Source of the DNA: Atlantibacter hermannii
GTDB taxonomy: Bacteria; Pseudomonadota; Gammaproteobacteria; Enterobacterales; Enterobacteriaceae
DNA length: 64,000 nt
Assembly (NCBI RefSeq): GCF_009907385.1
Contig: NZ_JAAATR010000049.1
Location: forward strand, 122,920-186,919
Direction of reading: 5' to 3'
In this document: positions 51,072 through 64,000 of the stretch, piece by piece
Layout of the letters: each line of letters starts with the position of its first letter
Position numbering within the stretch: position 1 is the first letter of the stretch
Program-made: the position numbers and the translations under genes
The notes under the pieces: model-generated
The model's input: only the letters and a program-made list of their open reading frames with translations
Told to the model about the DNA's origin: nothing
Database searches by the model: none

Positions 51072-52070
51072 TTACGCGGTTAGCGGTTCGTTGACATCAT
51101 CCGCCGGAAACTTGACGCCGGTCTGGGCGCGGATCTCGGTAAGCAGCTTCGCCGTGGTGCGGCTGACCGCCAGGCCAGGGTGGTTCACTTCGTGCGTTTC
51201 CACCAGACGGGCGAAGGTTTCCGCCTCATACAGCATGGTATTGATATGCTGCGGCAGCGAGAGATCCTGGGCTTTGCCGCCGCGCGGGATAAAGGTGATG
51301 CGCTGGCATTCGGAAATCTTCTCGATCACCAGCGTGCCGGCCTCGCCCTGAATTTCGCTGTGCAGGCCCGAGTCGCTGACTTTGGAATGCAGCAGGGTGA
51401 CGTCCGCATCGCCATAGTGCATCACCACCGTGCCATGGGCGTCCACGCCGCTGTCCAGCAGGCTGGCGGAGGCGGTGACCGAGGCAGGTTCGCCCCACAG
51501 CGCCACGGCGCTCGCCAGGCAGTAAAAACCGATATCCATAATCGAACCGTTGGAATAGGCCGGATTAAAGGTATTCGGGTTCTCGCCGTCCAGATAGCGC
51601 TGGTAGCGCGAGGAGTACTGGCAATAGTTAAACAGGGCTTTACGCAGCTTGCCGACTTTCGGCAGCGCCTGGCTCAGGGCGATAAAATTGGGCAGACTGG
51701 CGGTTTTGAAGGCTTCGAAAAACACTACCTGATTTTCCCGCGCCACCGCGATGGCGGCTTCGACCTCGCGCAGGTTAGAGGCCAGCGGCTTTTCGCAAAT
51801 CACATGTTTTTTATGGCTCAGGAACAGACAGGATTGAGAGAAGTGCAGGGAGTTGGGGCTGGCGATGTACACTGCGTCAACATCATCGCTTTGCGCCAGG
51901 GCCTCCAGCGAGGTAAACAGATGCTCGACGGGGTAATCGTTGGCGAACATCTGGGCCTGTTCAAGCGTACGTGAATAGACCGCCGTGAGTTTAAGCTTGC
52001 CGGTCTCATGGGCGGCATCGACGAACTGGCGGGTGATCCAGTTGGTGCCAATAACAGCGAAACGTATCAT
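51072..52070 (-). CDS. ygjR: Gfo/Idh/MocA-family oxidoreductase YgjR
   Basis: 332 residues (E. coli 334). The N-terminal Rossmann domain has FAVIGTNWITRQFVDAA, and the CEKPLASNLREVEAAI motif holds the catalytic lysine of this family. The C-terminal domain is an alpha/beta sheet. It probably uses NAD(P) to oxidise a sugar or polyol; the substrate is not known. In E. coli ygjQ lies between ygjP and ygjR; here 72 bases separate them. Confidence 0.94.
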   Translation of the reverse strand: MIRFAVIGTNWITRQFVDAAHETGKLKLTAVYSRTLEQAQMFANDYPVEHLFTSLEALAQSDDVDAVYIASPNSLHFSQSCLFLSHKKHVICEKPLASNLREVEAAIAVARENQVVFFEAFKTASLPNFIALSQALPKVGKLRKALFNYCQYSSRYQRYLDGENPNTFNPAYSNGSIMDIGFYCLASAVALWGEPASVTASASLLDSGVDAHGTVVMHYGDADVTLLHSKVSDSGLHSEIQGEAGTLVIEKISECQRITFIPRGGKAQDLSLPQHINTMLYEAETFARLVETHEVNHPGLAVSRTTAKLLTEIRAQTGVKFPADDVNEPLTA

Positions 52071-52142
52071 ATCGGGGAGTTAACTCCGCAGTGGAATGTA
52101 CCCGTCAGAGTAGCATGCGATGGCAGGAAATCACGTGGCCTG

Positions 52143-52643
52143 TTACGCAGAACTGAGCAATGCCTGATGAGTCAGCCACAGACGGGTGTCGAATTCCAGC
52201 TGGTGGTAGTCCGGCTCCATATGGCAGCACAGCTGATAAAACGCTTTGTTGTGCTCTTTCTCTTTCAGGTGCGCCAGCTCGTGCACCACGATCATCCGTA
52301 AAAACGGCTCCGGGGCCTGGCGAAACACCGTCGCCACGCGGATTTCCGCCTTTGCCTTCAGCTTACTGCCCTGCACCCGCGACACGGCGGTATGCAACCC
52401 CAGCGCGTGTTTCAGCACGTGGATTTTGTTGTCATAGGCCACTTTGCTCAACGGCGAGCTGCTGCGCAAATGACGGTTTTTAATCTCCTGCACATAGTTC
52501 CACAGCGCTTTATCGGTGGCGATATCATGCCGTTGCGGGTAGCGCTTGTTCAGCACTTCCCCCAGCCGCCCCTGCTCGATCAGGCTGTTTACCTGGCTTA
52601 ACAAGGATTCAGGGTAGCCCTGGAGATACAGCAGTGCGCTCAT
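52143..52643 (-). CDS. ygjP: YgjP family protein (M48/SprT-like, reported UTP pyrophosphatase)
   Basis: 166 residues. It carries the zinc-metallopeptidase-type motif VVHELAHLKEKEHNKAF (HExxH plus later His) of the YgjP/DUF45 family. E. coli YgjP is annotated as a UTP pyrophosphatase; the sequence alone cannot distinguish this from a peptidase. Upstream of ygjR on the same strand, divergent from rlmG across 85 bases. Confidence 0.9.
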   Translation of the reverse strand: MSALLYLQGYPESLLSQVNSLIEQGRLGEVLNKRYPQRHDIATDKALWNYVQEIKNRHLRSSSPLSKVAYDNKIHVLKHALGLHTAVSRVQGSKLKAKAEIRVATVFRQAPEPFLRMIVVHELAHLKEKEHNKAFYQLCCHMEPDYHQLEFDTRLWLTHQALLSSA

Positions 52644-52728
52644 GGATGCCTCGGCGAGAGAAAAAAAGGTTTACTCAGATGCGTAATTAAGGGATAAATC
52701 GCGCGAATTTTAGCACCGTGGAGGGCCG

Positions 52729-55919
<3,191 letters not shown>

Positions 55920-55996
55920 CTAATTTAGCTGGCCTGAGAAAGAATGGAAAAAGCGCAATCAGCGATTGTGATGGGATTCAAAGAACGCGGGGAATA

Positions 55997-56016
55997 ACGG
56001 CAGGCGGGCCTGCCGT
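55997..56016 (-). terminator. dsdA terminator
   Basis: ACGGCAGG (55997-56004), loop CGGG, CCTGCCGT (56009-56016), a perfect 8-bp stem eight bases after the dsdA stop on the minus strand. The tail is TATTCC, only modestly T-rich. Confidence 0.65.
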
Positions 56017-56024
56017 GTAAACGA

Positions 56025-57341
56025 TTAACGGCTGCGGGCGAGGTATTTCGCCATCTCGTCGGCGGGCACCATGCCGCCGCCAGTAGCCCATACCAGATGC
56101 GTCGCGTGGTTCAGCGCCTGCTCGCTAAAGCGGCGACGATACGCCTCATCCCGGCGCCACGGGCCGGGCATACCCGCCAGCGCGGAGGGCTCCAGGGCGA
56201 TATGTTCCTGCTGGTTCAGCATGCCCAGCAGGGTGAACAGCGTGTCATCGCTCAGGGTGTAATAGCCGTCGATTAACCGCTCCATCGCCCGCCCCACAAA
56301 ACCGGAGGCGCGGCCCACTGCCAGACCATCGGCGGCGGTTTGGTTATCGATCCCCAAATCCTGCACCGAAATCGCGTCATGCAACCCGGTATGAACCCCC
56401 AGCAGCATGCAGGGCGAGTGGGTCGGCTCAGCGAAAATACAGTGTACCGCATCGCCAAACGCCAGCTTCAGGCCGAACGCCACGCCGCCGGGACCCCCGC
56501 CGACGCCGCAGGGCAGATAGACAAACAGCGGCCGCCCGGCATTCACCGTGACGCCCGCCTCGGTAAACTGGCGTTTTAGCCTGCCGCCCGCTACCGCATA
56601 GCCCAGGAACAGGTTGCGGGAGTTTTCATCATCGATAAAGAAACAGCGGGGATCCTGCTCCGCCTCGCGGCGGCCCTGTTCCACGGCAACGCTGTAATCA
56701 TCCGCGTATTCCACCACCGTGACGCCATTAGCGCGCAGCAGCGCTTTCTTCCATTCCCGCGCGTCCGCCGACATATGCACGCTCACCTGAAAGCCCAGCC
56801 TGGCGGAAGCAATGCCGATAGACAGCCCCAGATTGCCGGTAGAGCCGACCGCGATGCGGTGCTGGCTAAAGAGCTGGCGCAGCGGTGCATCCGCCAGTTT
56901 ACGGTAGTCATCGGTGAGCTGGAGAAGACCCGCTTCGAGCGCCAGTTTCTCGGCGTGGAACAGCACTTCGTAGATCCCGCCGCGCGCTTTAATCGAACCG
57001 GAGACCGGTAGATGGCTGTCTTTTTTGAGCCACAACTGGCCGGGCAGCGGCGCTGCATAGTGTGATTCCAGTGCGGACTGCATCGCGGGAATGGCGATGC
57101 AGGGGGATTCGATCATCCCGCCGCTGGCGGCGGTTTCCGGGAACACATGGGCAATCCAGGGCGCAAAGCGTTGCAGGCGCGCTTCGGCGTCCTGCACATC
57201 GTGACGGGTTAAACCGACCCAGGGCAACCCGTCCGCCAGCGACGTGACGGCAGGGTTAAACCACTGAGTTTCGCGCAGGGCGATAAGATCGTGCAGCAGC
57301 GGAAAGCGGCTGAGCAGTTGCGGGACAGTGGGCGCAGGCAT
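56025..57341 (-). CDS. dsdA: D-serine ammonia-lyase (D-serine deaminase)
   Basis: 438 residues (E. coli 442). A fold-type II PLP enzyme: Lys118 in [11 protein letters not shown] binds PLP, with [11 protein letters not shown] and [10 protein letters not shown] as phosphate and cofactor loops. It converts D-serine to pyruvate and ammonia, so it detoxifies and uses D-serine. In E. coli it is beside dsdC and dsdX; here neither is present and the gene follows opgB by 36 bases. The start follows AAGGAGCCCGC. Confidence 0.95.
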   Translation of the reverse strand: MPAPTVPQLLSRFPLLHDLIALRETQWFNPAVTSLADGLPWVGLTRHDVQDAEARLQRFAPWIAHVFPETAASGGMIESPCIAIPAMQSALESHYAAPLPGQLWLKKDSHLPVSGSIKARGGIYEVLFHAEKLALEAGLLQLTDDYRKLADAPLRQLFSQHRIAVGSTGNLGLSIGIASARLGFQVSVHMSADAREWKKALLRANGVTVVEYADDYSVAVEQGRREAEQDPRCFFIDDENSRNLFLGYAVAGGRLKRQFTEAGVTVNAGRPLFVYLPCGVGGGPGGVAFGLKLAFGDAVHCIFAEPTHSPCMLLGVHTGLHDAISVQDLGIDNQTAADGLAVGRASGFVGRAMERLIDGYYTLSDDTLFTLLGMLNQQEHIALEPSALAGMPGPWRRDEAYRRRFSEQALNHATHLVWATGGGMVPADEMAKYLARSR

Positions 57342-57343
57342 GC

Positions 57344-57367
57344 GGGCTCCTTTTGGTTATTGAGCCC
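57344..57367 (-). promoter_or_regulatory. Hairpin over the dsdA ribosome-binding site
   Basis: On the minus strand GGGCTC and GAGCCC (plus coordinates 57362-57367 and 57344-57349) form a 6-bp stem. Its 3' arm includes part of the AAGGAG site before the dsdA ATG. It could lower dsdA translation, or act as a weak pause after opgB. Confidence 0.4.
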
Positions 57368-57377
57368 ATGATACCCG

Positions 57378-59669
57378 TCAGCCTTCGGATTTCACCACTT
57401 TAATGTCCACCATCCCGATGCCCAGCTTACGCGGCGAATGGCCGAGGATATTGCCTTCGTTGGTCTCCTGCGGGGCAGGGGGGACTATCACCAGCGTATT
57501 GCTGCGTGACGGATTGTCGAAATGCAGGGTAGTGGTGGAGACGTCATTGCCCAGCGTCAACGTCTGTTCGCTGTCGCCCACCCGTACCGGGATCGGCTGA
57601 TTCGCATTCGGCCCAAAGGCTTTGGCGGTGATCACCAGCTCGAATTTCTCCGGCAGCGGCTGGTTGTATTCAATCTTCACTTCCTTATCCAGTTGCGCGT
57701 TGGACCAGCGTCCCCAGGACTCCGGGCGTGAAATGCCGCTGAAGCTTTTCACCTCTTCCGGCGCGCCGGCGACGTTGAACACGAAGCTGTCGGCTTTATA
57801 GCGAATATCGTTATCCACGGTTTTCAGCATGTCGACGTTACCCTGGTAGCGCAGGGTGTCGATCACCGTGTCGCGAAACGCCGCTTTGCCCTGCCACTTC
57901 GGCTTATCGACGTGACTGATCTTCTGTTCGCCGCCCAATTGGCCTTGCGACACGCACCAGTCGGTGGACAGCGCCCATTGCGAGGACCACAGACGGGCCA
58001 TTTTGTAGCAGCGATCGATCCAGATAAAGTTATCGCGCGGGGCGAAATCCGCCAGCTGATAGCGCAGCGGCGCGGAATATTCGCTCTCGGGTAAAGGCTC
58101 GACTTTTTTATCCGATACCCGTAGCAGCAGCGGCAGGCGGAACTTTGAGCCGGAGAAAGCGATGGTCTGTTTTTCCTGGTCAATGGTGAAGTCTTTGATT
58201 TCTCGCGGGAAGTTCCAAAGGCGGATCACGTCCGGTTTCCAGGCCAGCACTTTTTCTTTCATGTTCAGGAACACGGTGGAGAGCGAGTCCCCCGACAGGC
58301 TGCTGCGTCCGAGGCCGATAAAGTTATCGCCGCCCAGGATATCCAGCACCGTCGCGCCGTTATCCATGGTGTTACGCTTCACCGCCATCACCTCCTGTTG
58401 AGGCTTATCGCCGCGCAGCACGAAAAACAGGTTGTTGCGATCCTGCTGATTGAGGTATTTCCAGGCGGTGTTGTTCATCGCCAGATGATCAGAAGAGACC
58501 ACGATAACGGTATTTTTAAAATACGGCGACGCTTTGATTTTATTAATAAACGCGGCGATATGCTGCTGGCTGCAGGTCACCGCGCTGAACGACTGATTGG
58601 CTTTGCCGTCGATGTCGTAACGTTTACGTTCGCAGCTGCGTGATACAAAGCCGTCGGGGTGGTGGGTATCCACCGTCAGGGTAAACAGTGAAAAGCGTTT
58701 GCCTTCTTTCGACAGCGCTTCAAATTGCTGCCACGCCTGGTCGAGAACCGTATCGTCGTAGAAACCCCAGTCGTTGCGGTAATGCGGGTCGGCCACCACG
58801 CTTTTCAGCTCATCCGCGCCGTATAAGTGGTCAAAGCCGTGGGATTTCAGGAACACGTCTTTCCCGGCAAAGCGCAGGCTGGCGCCCTGGACAAAATGGT
58901 TTTCGTAGCCGGAGTTTTTCAGGATATCCCCGAGGCAGATATTCTGCGGGAAGAAGCTCGACATCGACGCTGACGCGTTGCCTTCAAACGGCGCGAACAG
59001 CGGAATACCGCACTGGGACGCGACCATTCCGGCGATGGTGTAATCAGTGCCCGGCAGCTGCGCGGTGTGGCTGAAATCAATCCCTTCATTTTTTAACGCA
59101 CCCAGTTCCGGCGTGAGGCCGGGGAACGCCTGGTCGTCAAAATAGGTACGCTCCAGGCTTTCGCCGTAGATATACACCAGGTTGAGCGTCGGATTAGCAA
59201 TGACCTTTGCCGGTTCTTTGTAGTACGCCACGAAATCGGGATCGCCATCGCGGCTCTGCGATTTCACCAGCTCGCTAATCTGGCGAAACGCCGGGCTGGC
59301 GTCCACGGAGGCCAGCGCCATCACCAGCGCCAGCAGGCTGTAGCCAAAATGGTAAGGACGGTGGCGGCGGCGGCGTAACACCCAGGCCAGCGCGCCAAAC
59401 ACCAGTACCAGCGCGGCTATCAGGCCAGCAGCAGGCAAGAGGTATTTACTGATGCCCGCGCCCGCCAGGCTGTTGGTCAGCGTATAGATCACCGCGTCGT
59501 TGATACCGTCGCCGGTAAAATAGTCGCTGGCGTAAAGGGTAATATTTAAAATAACAAACAGGCCAAGAACCACCAGGGTGGCGGCAAACCACCAGGTATT
59601 ACGGCCCGCCTTGAGGGAATAAATTACGATCGAGGCGATAAATAAAACAACCGAGAGCAGTTCTGACAA
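57378..59669 (-). CDS. opgB: Phosphoglycerol transferase I (OpgB/MdoB)
   Basis: 763 residues if it starts at TTG (59669), equal to the E. coli length, with GAGGA eight bases upstream. A GTG nine codons earlier would add non-conserved residues. It is anchored by four N-terminal membrane segments, and a periplasmic sulfatase/alkaline-phosphatase-type domain (about 160-500) contains [12 protein letters not shown] and SSDHLAMNN metal-site motifs. It moves phosphoglycerol from phosphatidylglycerol to membrane-derived oligosaccharides in the periplasm. Confidence 0.95.
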   Translation of the reverse strand: MSELLSVVLFIASIVIYSLKAGRNTWWFAATLVVLGLFVILNITLYASDYFTGDGINDAVIYTLTNSLAGAGISKYLLPAAGLIAALVLVFGALAWVLRRRRHRPYHFGYSLLALVMALASVDASPAFRQISELVKSQSRDGDPDFVAYYKEPAKVIANPTLNLVYIYGESLERTYFDDQAFPGLTPELGALKNEGIDFSHTAQLPGTDYTIAGMVASQCGIPLFAPFEGNASASMSSFFPQNICLGDILKNSGYENHFVQGASLRFAGKDVFLKSHGFDHLYGADELKSVVADPHYRNDWGFYDDTVLDQAWQQFEALSKEGKRFSLFTLTVDTHHPDGFVSRSCERKRYDIDGKANQSFSAVTCSQQHIAAFINKIKASPYFKNTVIVVSSDHLAMNNTAWKYLNQQDRNNLFFVLRGDKPQQEVMAVKRNTMDNGATVLDILGGDNFIGLGRSSLSGDSLSTVFLNMKEKVLAWKPDVIRLWNFPREIKDFTIDQEKQTIAFSGSKFRLPLLLRVSDKKVEPLPESEYSAPLRYQLADFAPRDNFIWIDRCYKMARLWSSQWALSTDWCVSQGQLGGEQKISHVDKPKWQGKAAFRDTVIDTLRYQGNVDMLKTVDNDIRYKADSFVFNVAGAPEEVKSFSGISRPESWGRWSNAQLDKEVKIEYNQPLPEKFELVITAKAFGPNANQPIPVRVGDSEQTLTLGNDVSTTTLHFDNPSRSNTLVIVPPAPQETNEGNILGHSPRKLGIGMVDIKVVKSEG

Positions 59670-59908
59670 CGCCAAATCCTCACCAGCAGGCAGCACGCCT
59701 GTCTATATCAATCATCTTTTTTAACAGCACAATCTAACTTTTCAGTAACACAGCTGCAATTCTAGTGTCATCAAAGTGTGTAGTGGTTAAGAATTGGTTT
59801 AGTTGTGGGATTATTTGATTGCGCGCACATTACGTGGTGGCAGCAGTGTAGCGGTTAAATGTGGGGAAAATAAGGAGGAAGCGGGTGCATAAAAACACCC
59901 GCTGGCAT
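59670..59908. promoter_or_regulatory. Gap between opgB and yjjA
   Basis: 239 bp that should hold the opgB promoter on the minus strand. The region near 59700-59800 is AT-rich. GCGGGTG (59881-59887) and CACCCGC (59896-59902) form a 7-bp stem that probably ends yjjA. Nothing else of note. Confidence 0.5.
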
Positions 59909-60412
59909 TTACATCAGGAAATTAACGCCTTGCTTAAGGACCAGGTCACAGGCTTTGGTTTTCACTTTTTCCGCCAGCGGCGAGTTGCCGATGGTTGCCA
60001 GGTCAAGCTGTTCGCCTTTCGCAGTATTTAACAGACCCATCAAACCTTCGGTGTAATCCGGCGTGGTGGTCTGGGCCTGAGGCGTACTCAGTCCTAACTT
60101 TTCCATAATCTGATTTTTGACGTTTTCGGTGTTGGTCGCGGAAACCAGTTTTTGTTTCATACAGTAACCGAGGATACCCGCCACGTTAGGCATATTCTCC
60201 GAGCTTAACGCCTGGGTTCCGCCCGTCAGCAGCCCGCTGAGCGCAGAAAGCGAGTTGCTTTGCGTGCCGTTGGCTGTGGTTTGGCTCTGGGACTGGCTCA
60301 ACTGGCTGGCGGCGCTGGATAAGCTCTCCTGCCAGGTCGCGGCATAGCTGCTGGTCGCCATCAACATTGCCCCACAGGCGGCAAGCTGAAACATCTGTTT
60401 TACTGATTTCAT
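59909..60412 (-). CDS. yjjA: DUF2501 exported protein YjjA
   Basis: 167 residues (E. coli 164). A Sec signal peptide (about 1-24, ending in SYA) is followed by a Ser/Gln/Thr-rich stretch (SQLSQSQSQTTANG), then a helical domain with two Cys (GYCMKQK and KACDLVLKQ) that could pair. Periplasmic; function unknown. The start giving MKSVKQMFQL was used; 12 upstream codons are not conserved. Downstream of dnaC, as in E. coli. Confidence 0.92.
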   Translation of the reverse strand: MKSVKQMFQLAACGAMLMATSSYAATWQESLSSAASQLSQSQSQTTANGTQSNSLSALSGLLTGGTQALSSENMPNVAGILGYCMKQKLVSATNTENVKNQIMEKLGLSTPQAQTTTPDYTEGLMGLLNTAKGEQLDLATIGNSPLAEKVKTKACDLVLKQGVNFLM

Positions 60413-60495
60413 GGGCGCGATCTCATGGTTGGCCTGCGGCGCAGGCAAATTCGCAGCTAGTGTATAACGGGCGCAGGGGCGGGAAGGAGAGGGAA

Positions 60496-60522
60496 GCAGG
60501 CGTTTCAGGGCCTGTCGCCTGC
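60496..60522 (-). terminator. Possible dnaC terminator
   Basis: GCAGGCG (60496-60502) and CGCCTGC (60516-60522) form a 7-bp stem with a 13-base loop after the dnaC stop on the minus strand. The tail (TTCCCTCTCC) is weakly T-rich. Confidence 0.45.
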
Positions 60523-60544
60523 TGTTTCGGAGTTATCCGGGGCT

Positions 60545-61285
60545 TTATACTTCTCGGCCCGTGACCCGGCTGCGGTAGCTGTCCCAGTCGAAATTGACCC
60601 ACAGGCTGTTGCCCAGCCGCATCCGATCCATAACGCGTTCGCCGAGCAGTGTATTCATCTCTTTGATCGGCAAGTTGGTCAACATGCCGGTGGGACGTTT
60701 GGACGACGAACGGCGATCGACGATCTGGTTGATGATCACTTTCTCGTAACGCGATTCGGTCTGCATGCCGATTTCGTCGATCACCAGCAGATCCACGGTG
60801 CTTAAGTCGTTAATCAGCCGCTCTTCGGTGGTGTCTGCGCCGTCGCTGAAGGTGTTTTTCATCGCCGACATGATATCCGCGACGGTAATGATCATCACCG
60901 ACTTACCGCGCAGCAGCAGCTCGTTGCAGATGGCGGCCGCCAGATGGTTTTTGCCGGTGCCGGGGCGGCCCGAAAACACAAAGCTGGCGATGTTTCCGTC
61001 AAATTCCGCCGCGTATTTCCTGGCGCGCTCCAGCGCCCTCATCTGTCCTTCGGTTTCAACCTGATAATTATCGAACGAGCAGTTCATATGCAGTTCGCGG
61101 ATGCCGGAGCGCTTAAAGGTGCGCTGCATTTTCATGGCCTGATTTTCGCGAGCAATGGAGGCCGAGCGCAGTTTTCCCTGCTCCTGTTGCCAGGAAAGGA
61201 GCTCTTCAGCGGTGGTGAATGCCGGTTTAATATCGCGGGGCATCATCTTTTTCAGACGCGTCATCAGGTCAGTGACGTGTTTCAT
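60545..61285 (-). CDS. dnaC: DNA replication helicase loader DnaC
   Basis: 246 residues (E. coli 245). An AAA+ ATPase: Walker A GRPGTGKNH and Walker B LLVIDEIGMQT, and the N-terminal part that binds DnaB helicase. DnaC loads DnaB on single-stranded DNA at oriC and at restarted forks. It starts two bases after the dnaT stop, so the two are translated together. Confidence 0.97.
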   Translation of the reverse strand: MKHVTDLMTRLKKMMPRDIKPAFTTAEELLSWQQEQGKLRSASIARENQAMKMQRTFKRSGIRELHMNCSFDNYQVETEGQMRALERARKYAAEFDGNIASFVFSGRPGTGKNHLAAAICNELLLRGKSVMIITVADIMSAMKNTFSDGADTTEERLINDLSTVDLLVIDEIGMQTESRYEKVIINQIVDRRSSSKRPTGMLTNLPIKEMNTLLGERVMDRMRLGNSLWVNFDWDSYRSRVTGREV

Positions 61286-61287
61286 CG

Positions 61288-61833
61288 TTAGCCTCTGAAT
61301 CCATCGGGAATGCTGTTATCGGGTTGCGGCACGCTGTTGACGTCGCGCCGCGCCGCGCCGCCGTTGCTGGCCCGGCTGATTTGTACGCTGCGCGCCAGCT
61401 TCTGCTGCCATTGTACATGATGAAAGACTTTACCTTCCGCCTGCCAGTAGCTGATAAACGTCGCCAGCTCTTCGTCGGTGACCGGCTGGATCAGGTTAAC
61501 GCCCCACAGCGCCGCCATACGCTGGAAGTCGGCGTCGGGTTTCCATGCCGGATACATGGCGAATTTGCCCAGCGGCACCGGCACCGGATGGCTTTGCGTA
61601 GTGAGTTCGTCAAACAGCTGATCTTCCAGTGCGACGTCCGATTGCGGTGCATTTAGCCGGGCTTCCAGCGCCATCAGTTCCGCCAGACGGGCAGGCGAAA
61701 CGGCATAAAACGCGGGGACGTTATCTTTAAATACCGCCAGCGCCCCGTTGTCAGCACGTGAGAGCGCGCCTTGCGGGTCGTTATTAAAGGCATCAATACC
61801 GATAACGTCGGGTGTGAGGATTCTGGAAGACAT
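61288..61833 (-). CDS. dnaT: Primosomal protein DnaT
   Basis: 181 residues (E. coli 179). DnaT works with PriA and PriB to bring DnaC-DnaB to stalled forks. The N-terminal half mediates oligomerisation, and the C-terminal half (about 85-155), with [17 protein letters not shown], binds single-stranded DNA. Upstream of dnaC with a two-base gap. Confidence 0.96.
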   Translation of the reverse strand: MSSRILTPDVIGIDAFNNDPQGALSRADNGALAVFKDNVPAFYAVSPARLAELMALEARLNAPQSDVALEDQLFDELTTQSHPVPVPLGKFAMYPAWKPDADFQRMAALWGVNLIQPVTDEELATFISYWQAEGKVFHHVQWQQKLARSVQISRASNGGAARRDVNSVPQPDNSIPDGFRG

Positions 61834-61875
61834 AAAACATTCTCAAAACAGGAGGTTAACTACACGGGCTAACAG

Positions 61876-61898
61876 GCATCAGTCCGGACTGGCGATGC
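61876..61898 (-). terminator. Hairpin between yjjB and dnaT
   Basis: GCATC (61876-61880) and GATGC (61894-61898) enclose the palindrome AGTCCGGACT (61881-61890). It may end yjjP-yjjB before dnaT. No T-tract. Confidence 0.4.
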
Positions 61899-61958
61899 TC
61901 TTTCCATAGTAGCACAGTCGGGGGCGGCTTTTGAGGCTTGCCCCGACATTCGGGACGA

Positions 61959-62432
61959 TCAAACGCGAGGCTTTTTACGGTACAACCAAAGGCCCGGCAG
62001 GGAGAGGCCAATAGACAGCGCGCCAACAATAAAAGAGGCCTTCAGGAAGTTGGTGACCAGCGCCACCATCAGCGGGTCGCTGTAGCCGAAGTGGCTGAGT
62101 TTTACGGCGGAGATCATCGCGGTATAGGCATAAATCCCTGGAAACATTGGGATCACGGCGGCGACAGTAAACACTTTCGGATGCGCCAGATACCAGCGCG
62201 ACCAGCGGATACCGATAATACCAACCAGTATCGAGGCGACAAAGGTGCTCCACTCGATATTAAAGCCCGCCGTCATCATCGCCATACGCGAGCCGTGACC
62301 GATAGCGCCTAACAGCGCGCACCATGGCAGCGCACGTTGCGGTACGTTGAACACCAGCGCGAATCCCACCGCAGGGATAGCGGACAGGATCATGTCCTGC
62401 ATCAGCGCGAGAATAAAATCGATTATGCCCAT
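61959..62432 (-). CDS. yjjB: YjjB, small subunit of the YjjPB exporter
   Basis: 157 residues, the E. coli length, from the ATG giving [10 protein letters not shown]. The ThrE/YjjB-type membrane domain has about four to five hydrophobic segments, with [11 protein letters not shown] conserved. With YjjP it forms an exporter reported to release succinate in E. coli. The frame goes further upstream but overlaps yjjP. It overlaps the yjjP stop by ten bases. Confidence 0.93.
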   Translation of the reverse strand: MGIIDFILALMQDMILSAIPAVGFALVFNVPQRALPWCALLGAIGHGSRMAMMTAGFNIEWSTFVASILVGIIGIRWSRWYLAHPKVFTVAAVIPMFPGIYAYTAMISAVKLSHFGYSDPLMVALVTNFLKASFIVGALSIGLSLPGLWLYRKKPRV

Positions 62433-63199
62433 CCGCGCAACCCCCACAGCGACAGCGCCATCACCACGCCAATACAGGTTGCCAGCGTCAGCAGGCTCGC
62501 CATCGCCCAACGCGCTAACCCGGTATTGATATGGCCTTTAAACATGTCCGCCACGGCATTAATCAGCGGGAAGCCGGGCACCAGCAGCAACACGCTGGCA
62601 GCCATCGCCACGGTTGAGGTATGGGCAAAAGCGGCAAGCGTGAGCAGCAAGCCGGAAACCGTGGTGGCGACAAACGCCGTCAGGCAGAAGTTGATCTGTG
62701 GATGCAGATGGCGCTGGGTAAAGACCTGGCGGACGTACATGGCCACGGCGCTGGCAATAAAGGTCACCAGCGCGCCGTCCCAGCCACCGTTGTTCAGTTT
62801 GCAAAAGCAGGCGCAGGAGAGCCCGACCATTGTAACCACCAACCAGCGCGGATAGCGCAGCGGCTTAATCTGGTTAAAGCGCTTTTTAACCGACTGAAGA
62901 TCGATGAGTTTATGCTCGGCAAGGATAACGATGTGTTGAACCTCGGTTACCACATGCATATTAATACCGCGATCGACGTTTTTACGCGTTGAGGTCAGAC
63001 ATTGATCGTCTTTAATGGTTGTCAGCACGATGGCGTTTGCGGATATGGAGCTTTCCACGCAGTCCATGCCTAAGGCCAGTCCCAGGCGGGTCGACAGTTC
63101 TTCTATCAGGGCGCTTTCAGCGCCATGCTGTAATAAAAAAAGGCCGCATTGTATACATAAGCGAGTGACTTCCCGCTGCGTAACGACGTCTTGTTCCAT
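62423..63199 (-). CDS. yjjP: YjjP, large subunit of the YjjPB exporter
   Basis: 258 residues (E. coli 256). The N-terminal soluble part has [20 protein letters not shown], followed by about five hydrophobic segments with [16 protein letters not shown], the ThrE-family motif. It exports small dicarboxylates such as succinate together with YjjB. First gene of the pair; the 800 bases upstream hold no gene. Confidence 0.94.
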   Translation of the reverse strand: MEQDVVTQREVTRLCIQCGLFLLQHGAESALIEELSTRLGLALGMDCVESSISANAIVLTTIKDDQCLTSTRKNVDRGINMHVVTEVQHIVILAEHKLIDLQSVKKRFNQIKPLRYPRWLVVTMVGLSCACFCKLNNGGWDGALVTFIASAVAMYVRQVFTQRHLHPQINFCLTAFVATTVSGLLLTLAAFAHTSTVAMAASVLLLVPGFPLINAVADMFKGHINTGLARWAMASLLTLATCIGVVMALSLWGLRGWA

Positions 63200-64000
63200 G
63201 GTTCAGGCATAACGCTCGACAACAAAAAGAGATAAGCGTGGTTTTAACATATCGGCCTGCAGGACATTTAGGTCTCTGGATCAAGTTTTAGGTAGAAAGT
63301 TATCGTTCCCGGTCGGCATTCCTCATTTTAAGTTTTTTGAAATTTTGCAATGAAAGGGATTTATGGTTTTTTATGTTAGGGATGTCGGTTTTTTCTGTGA
63401 ATGATACCTGGATACGAACCTGGTAATAGTTTTTAAAATGGCTTTAACGGCCAGGCGCTATTTTCAAAAATATTTCGATTTAGATGCATCAGTTCCTTTT
63501 CTCTTGCCTGAAGTTTGCATCTTTTCGCTGTTGTTCGACAAAAGGAAGTGACAAGCCAACCTTTTATTGAAACGTGTAAAAGAGAAGCGCTAATGTAGGG
63601 TCCTGCGAATACATTTCGTTATTTATTGCTATTGTTTTGTAAGGATCTGGCGGGCAAGAAAAGAGACGGATACGGCGCGTCAATTTTTTAAATAATCAAT
63701 GAAAGAAAACTAATCCTCTTATCCAACCTTGATTCAAAAAAACATGCTAAATTGTGTTTATTAATGGACATTAAGGGTTTCGCAGAACTCATTTTTTGTT
63801 TCATTATAAATAAATTCTTAATTGACATTTTATTTCCGCATATTGACTCTTTGGAAACGCATTTTTAGAATGTTCTTAAGTTAATACCGTCTCAGGTAGA
63901 ACACTTCCGTGTTCCGCTGTTTGGTGATGCCTGAGAGTCGCCTCAATCTATTAGCTTTATAATTGTAATAGCTTAAAACATACAAGGTAAGAATATTTAT
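63200..64000. other. AT-rich region without a convincing gene
   Basis: About 800 bases, much more AT-rich than the rest (roughly 35-37% GC by eye). I see no ORF with family similarity. In E. coli yjjQ and bglJ, H-NS-silenced regulators, lie beyond yjjP, so it may be the start of such a silenced region. A structured element lies at 63891-63935 (see separate entry). The yjjPB promoter should lie near 63200-63300. Confidence 0.6.
63891..63935 (+). other. Nested inverted repeat near the right end
   Basis: CTCAGG (63891-63896) pairs with CCTGAG (63930-63935). Inside, GAACAC (63899-63904) pairs with GTGTTC (63909-63914) across the loop TTCC. A two-step hairpin in otherwise AT-rich sequence. It could be a leader RNA, an attenuator or a protein site for a gene just right of the window. 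Confidence 0.5.

Overview
The window is a chromosomal segment of an Enterobacteriaceae bacterium. It is close to Escherichia, Salmonella, Citrobacter, Enterobacter and Kosakonia, but its gene content matches neither E. coli K-12 nor Salmonella exactly. Almost every gene is a recognisable enteric core gene, usually within a few residues of the E. coli length, and base composition is even at roughly 54-57% GC by eye. The exceptions are a PhoD-like gene and the last 800 bases, which are clearly more AT-rich. I see no rRNA, tRNA, CRISPR array, insertion sequence or prophage.

Layout. (1) 1-9132: translation and RNA metabolism, infB (3' end)-rbfA-truB-rpsO-pnp-nlpI-yrbN-deaD, then the tryptophan permease gene mtr. 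(2) 9163-20075: yhbW, the anaerobic ubiquinone genes ubiV, ubiU and ubiT, yhbS, yhbQ, yhbP, yhbO, yraR, and the envelope and replication group dolP-diaA-yraN-lpoA, with rsmI divergent. (3) 20121-23382: a reduced galactitol block (gatR and the PTS genes gatC, gatB, gatA) without gatY, gatZ or gatD, in the slot that holds the aga cluster in E. coli. (4) 23915-30141: the galactarate pathway, garD divergent from garP-garL-garR-garK. (5) 30181-30706: rnpB with a duplicated 3' tail and two terminators. (6) 30829-38717: a RoxA-type ribosomal oxygenase gene in an unexpected place, yhaL-yhaK, yhaJ, yhaH, the yqjG to yqjA stress and envelope group, and mzrA. (7) 39040-44630: the hexuronate regulon exuR, exuT, uxaC-uxaA. 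(8) 44710-52643: ygjV, sstT, an accessory pair (PhoD-like phosphatase plus metallo-beta-lactamase-fold lipoprotein), alx with its yybP-ykoY riboswitch, ygjR, ygjP. (9) 52729-55874: rlmG and fadH. (10) 56025-63199: dsdA, opgB, yjjA, dnaC, dnaT, yjjB, yjjP. (11) 63200-64000: AT-rich sequence with no convincing gene.

How it works together. The middle of the window is a sugar-acid catabolic region. GarP and ExuT import hexarates and hexuronates, two paralogous UxaA-family dehydratases (GarD, UxaA) act in the two pathways, and GarL, GarR and GarK lead to glycerate phosphate. Around it lie housekeeping genes for ribosome maturation, mRNA decay, outer-membrane and peptidoglycan maintenance, and replication initiation (diaA, dnaC, dnaT).

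Most notable points. The fadH/dsdA-opgB junction joins two regions that lie at similar distances on either side of oriC in E. coli K-12, in the orientation expected from an inversion around the origin. The PhoD-like/lipoprotein pair is the best candidate for an undescribed functional unit. The gat block is a transporter and repressor without its catabolic enzymes. The RoxA-type gene sits next to rnpB instead of phoQ.
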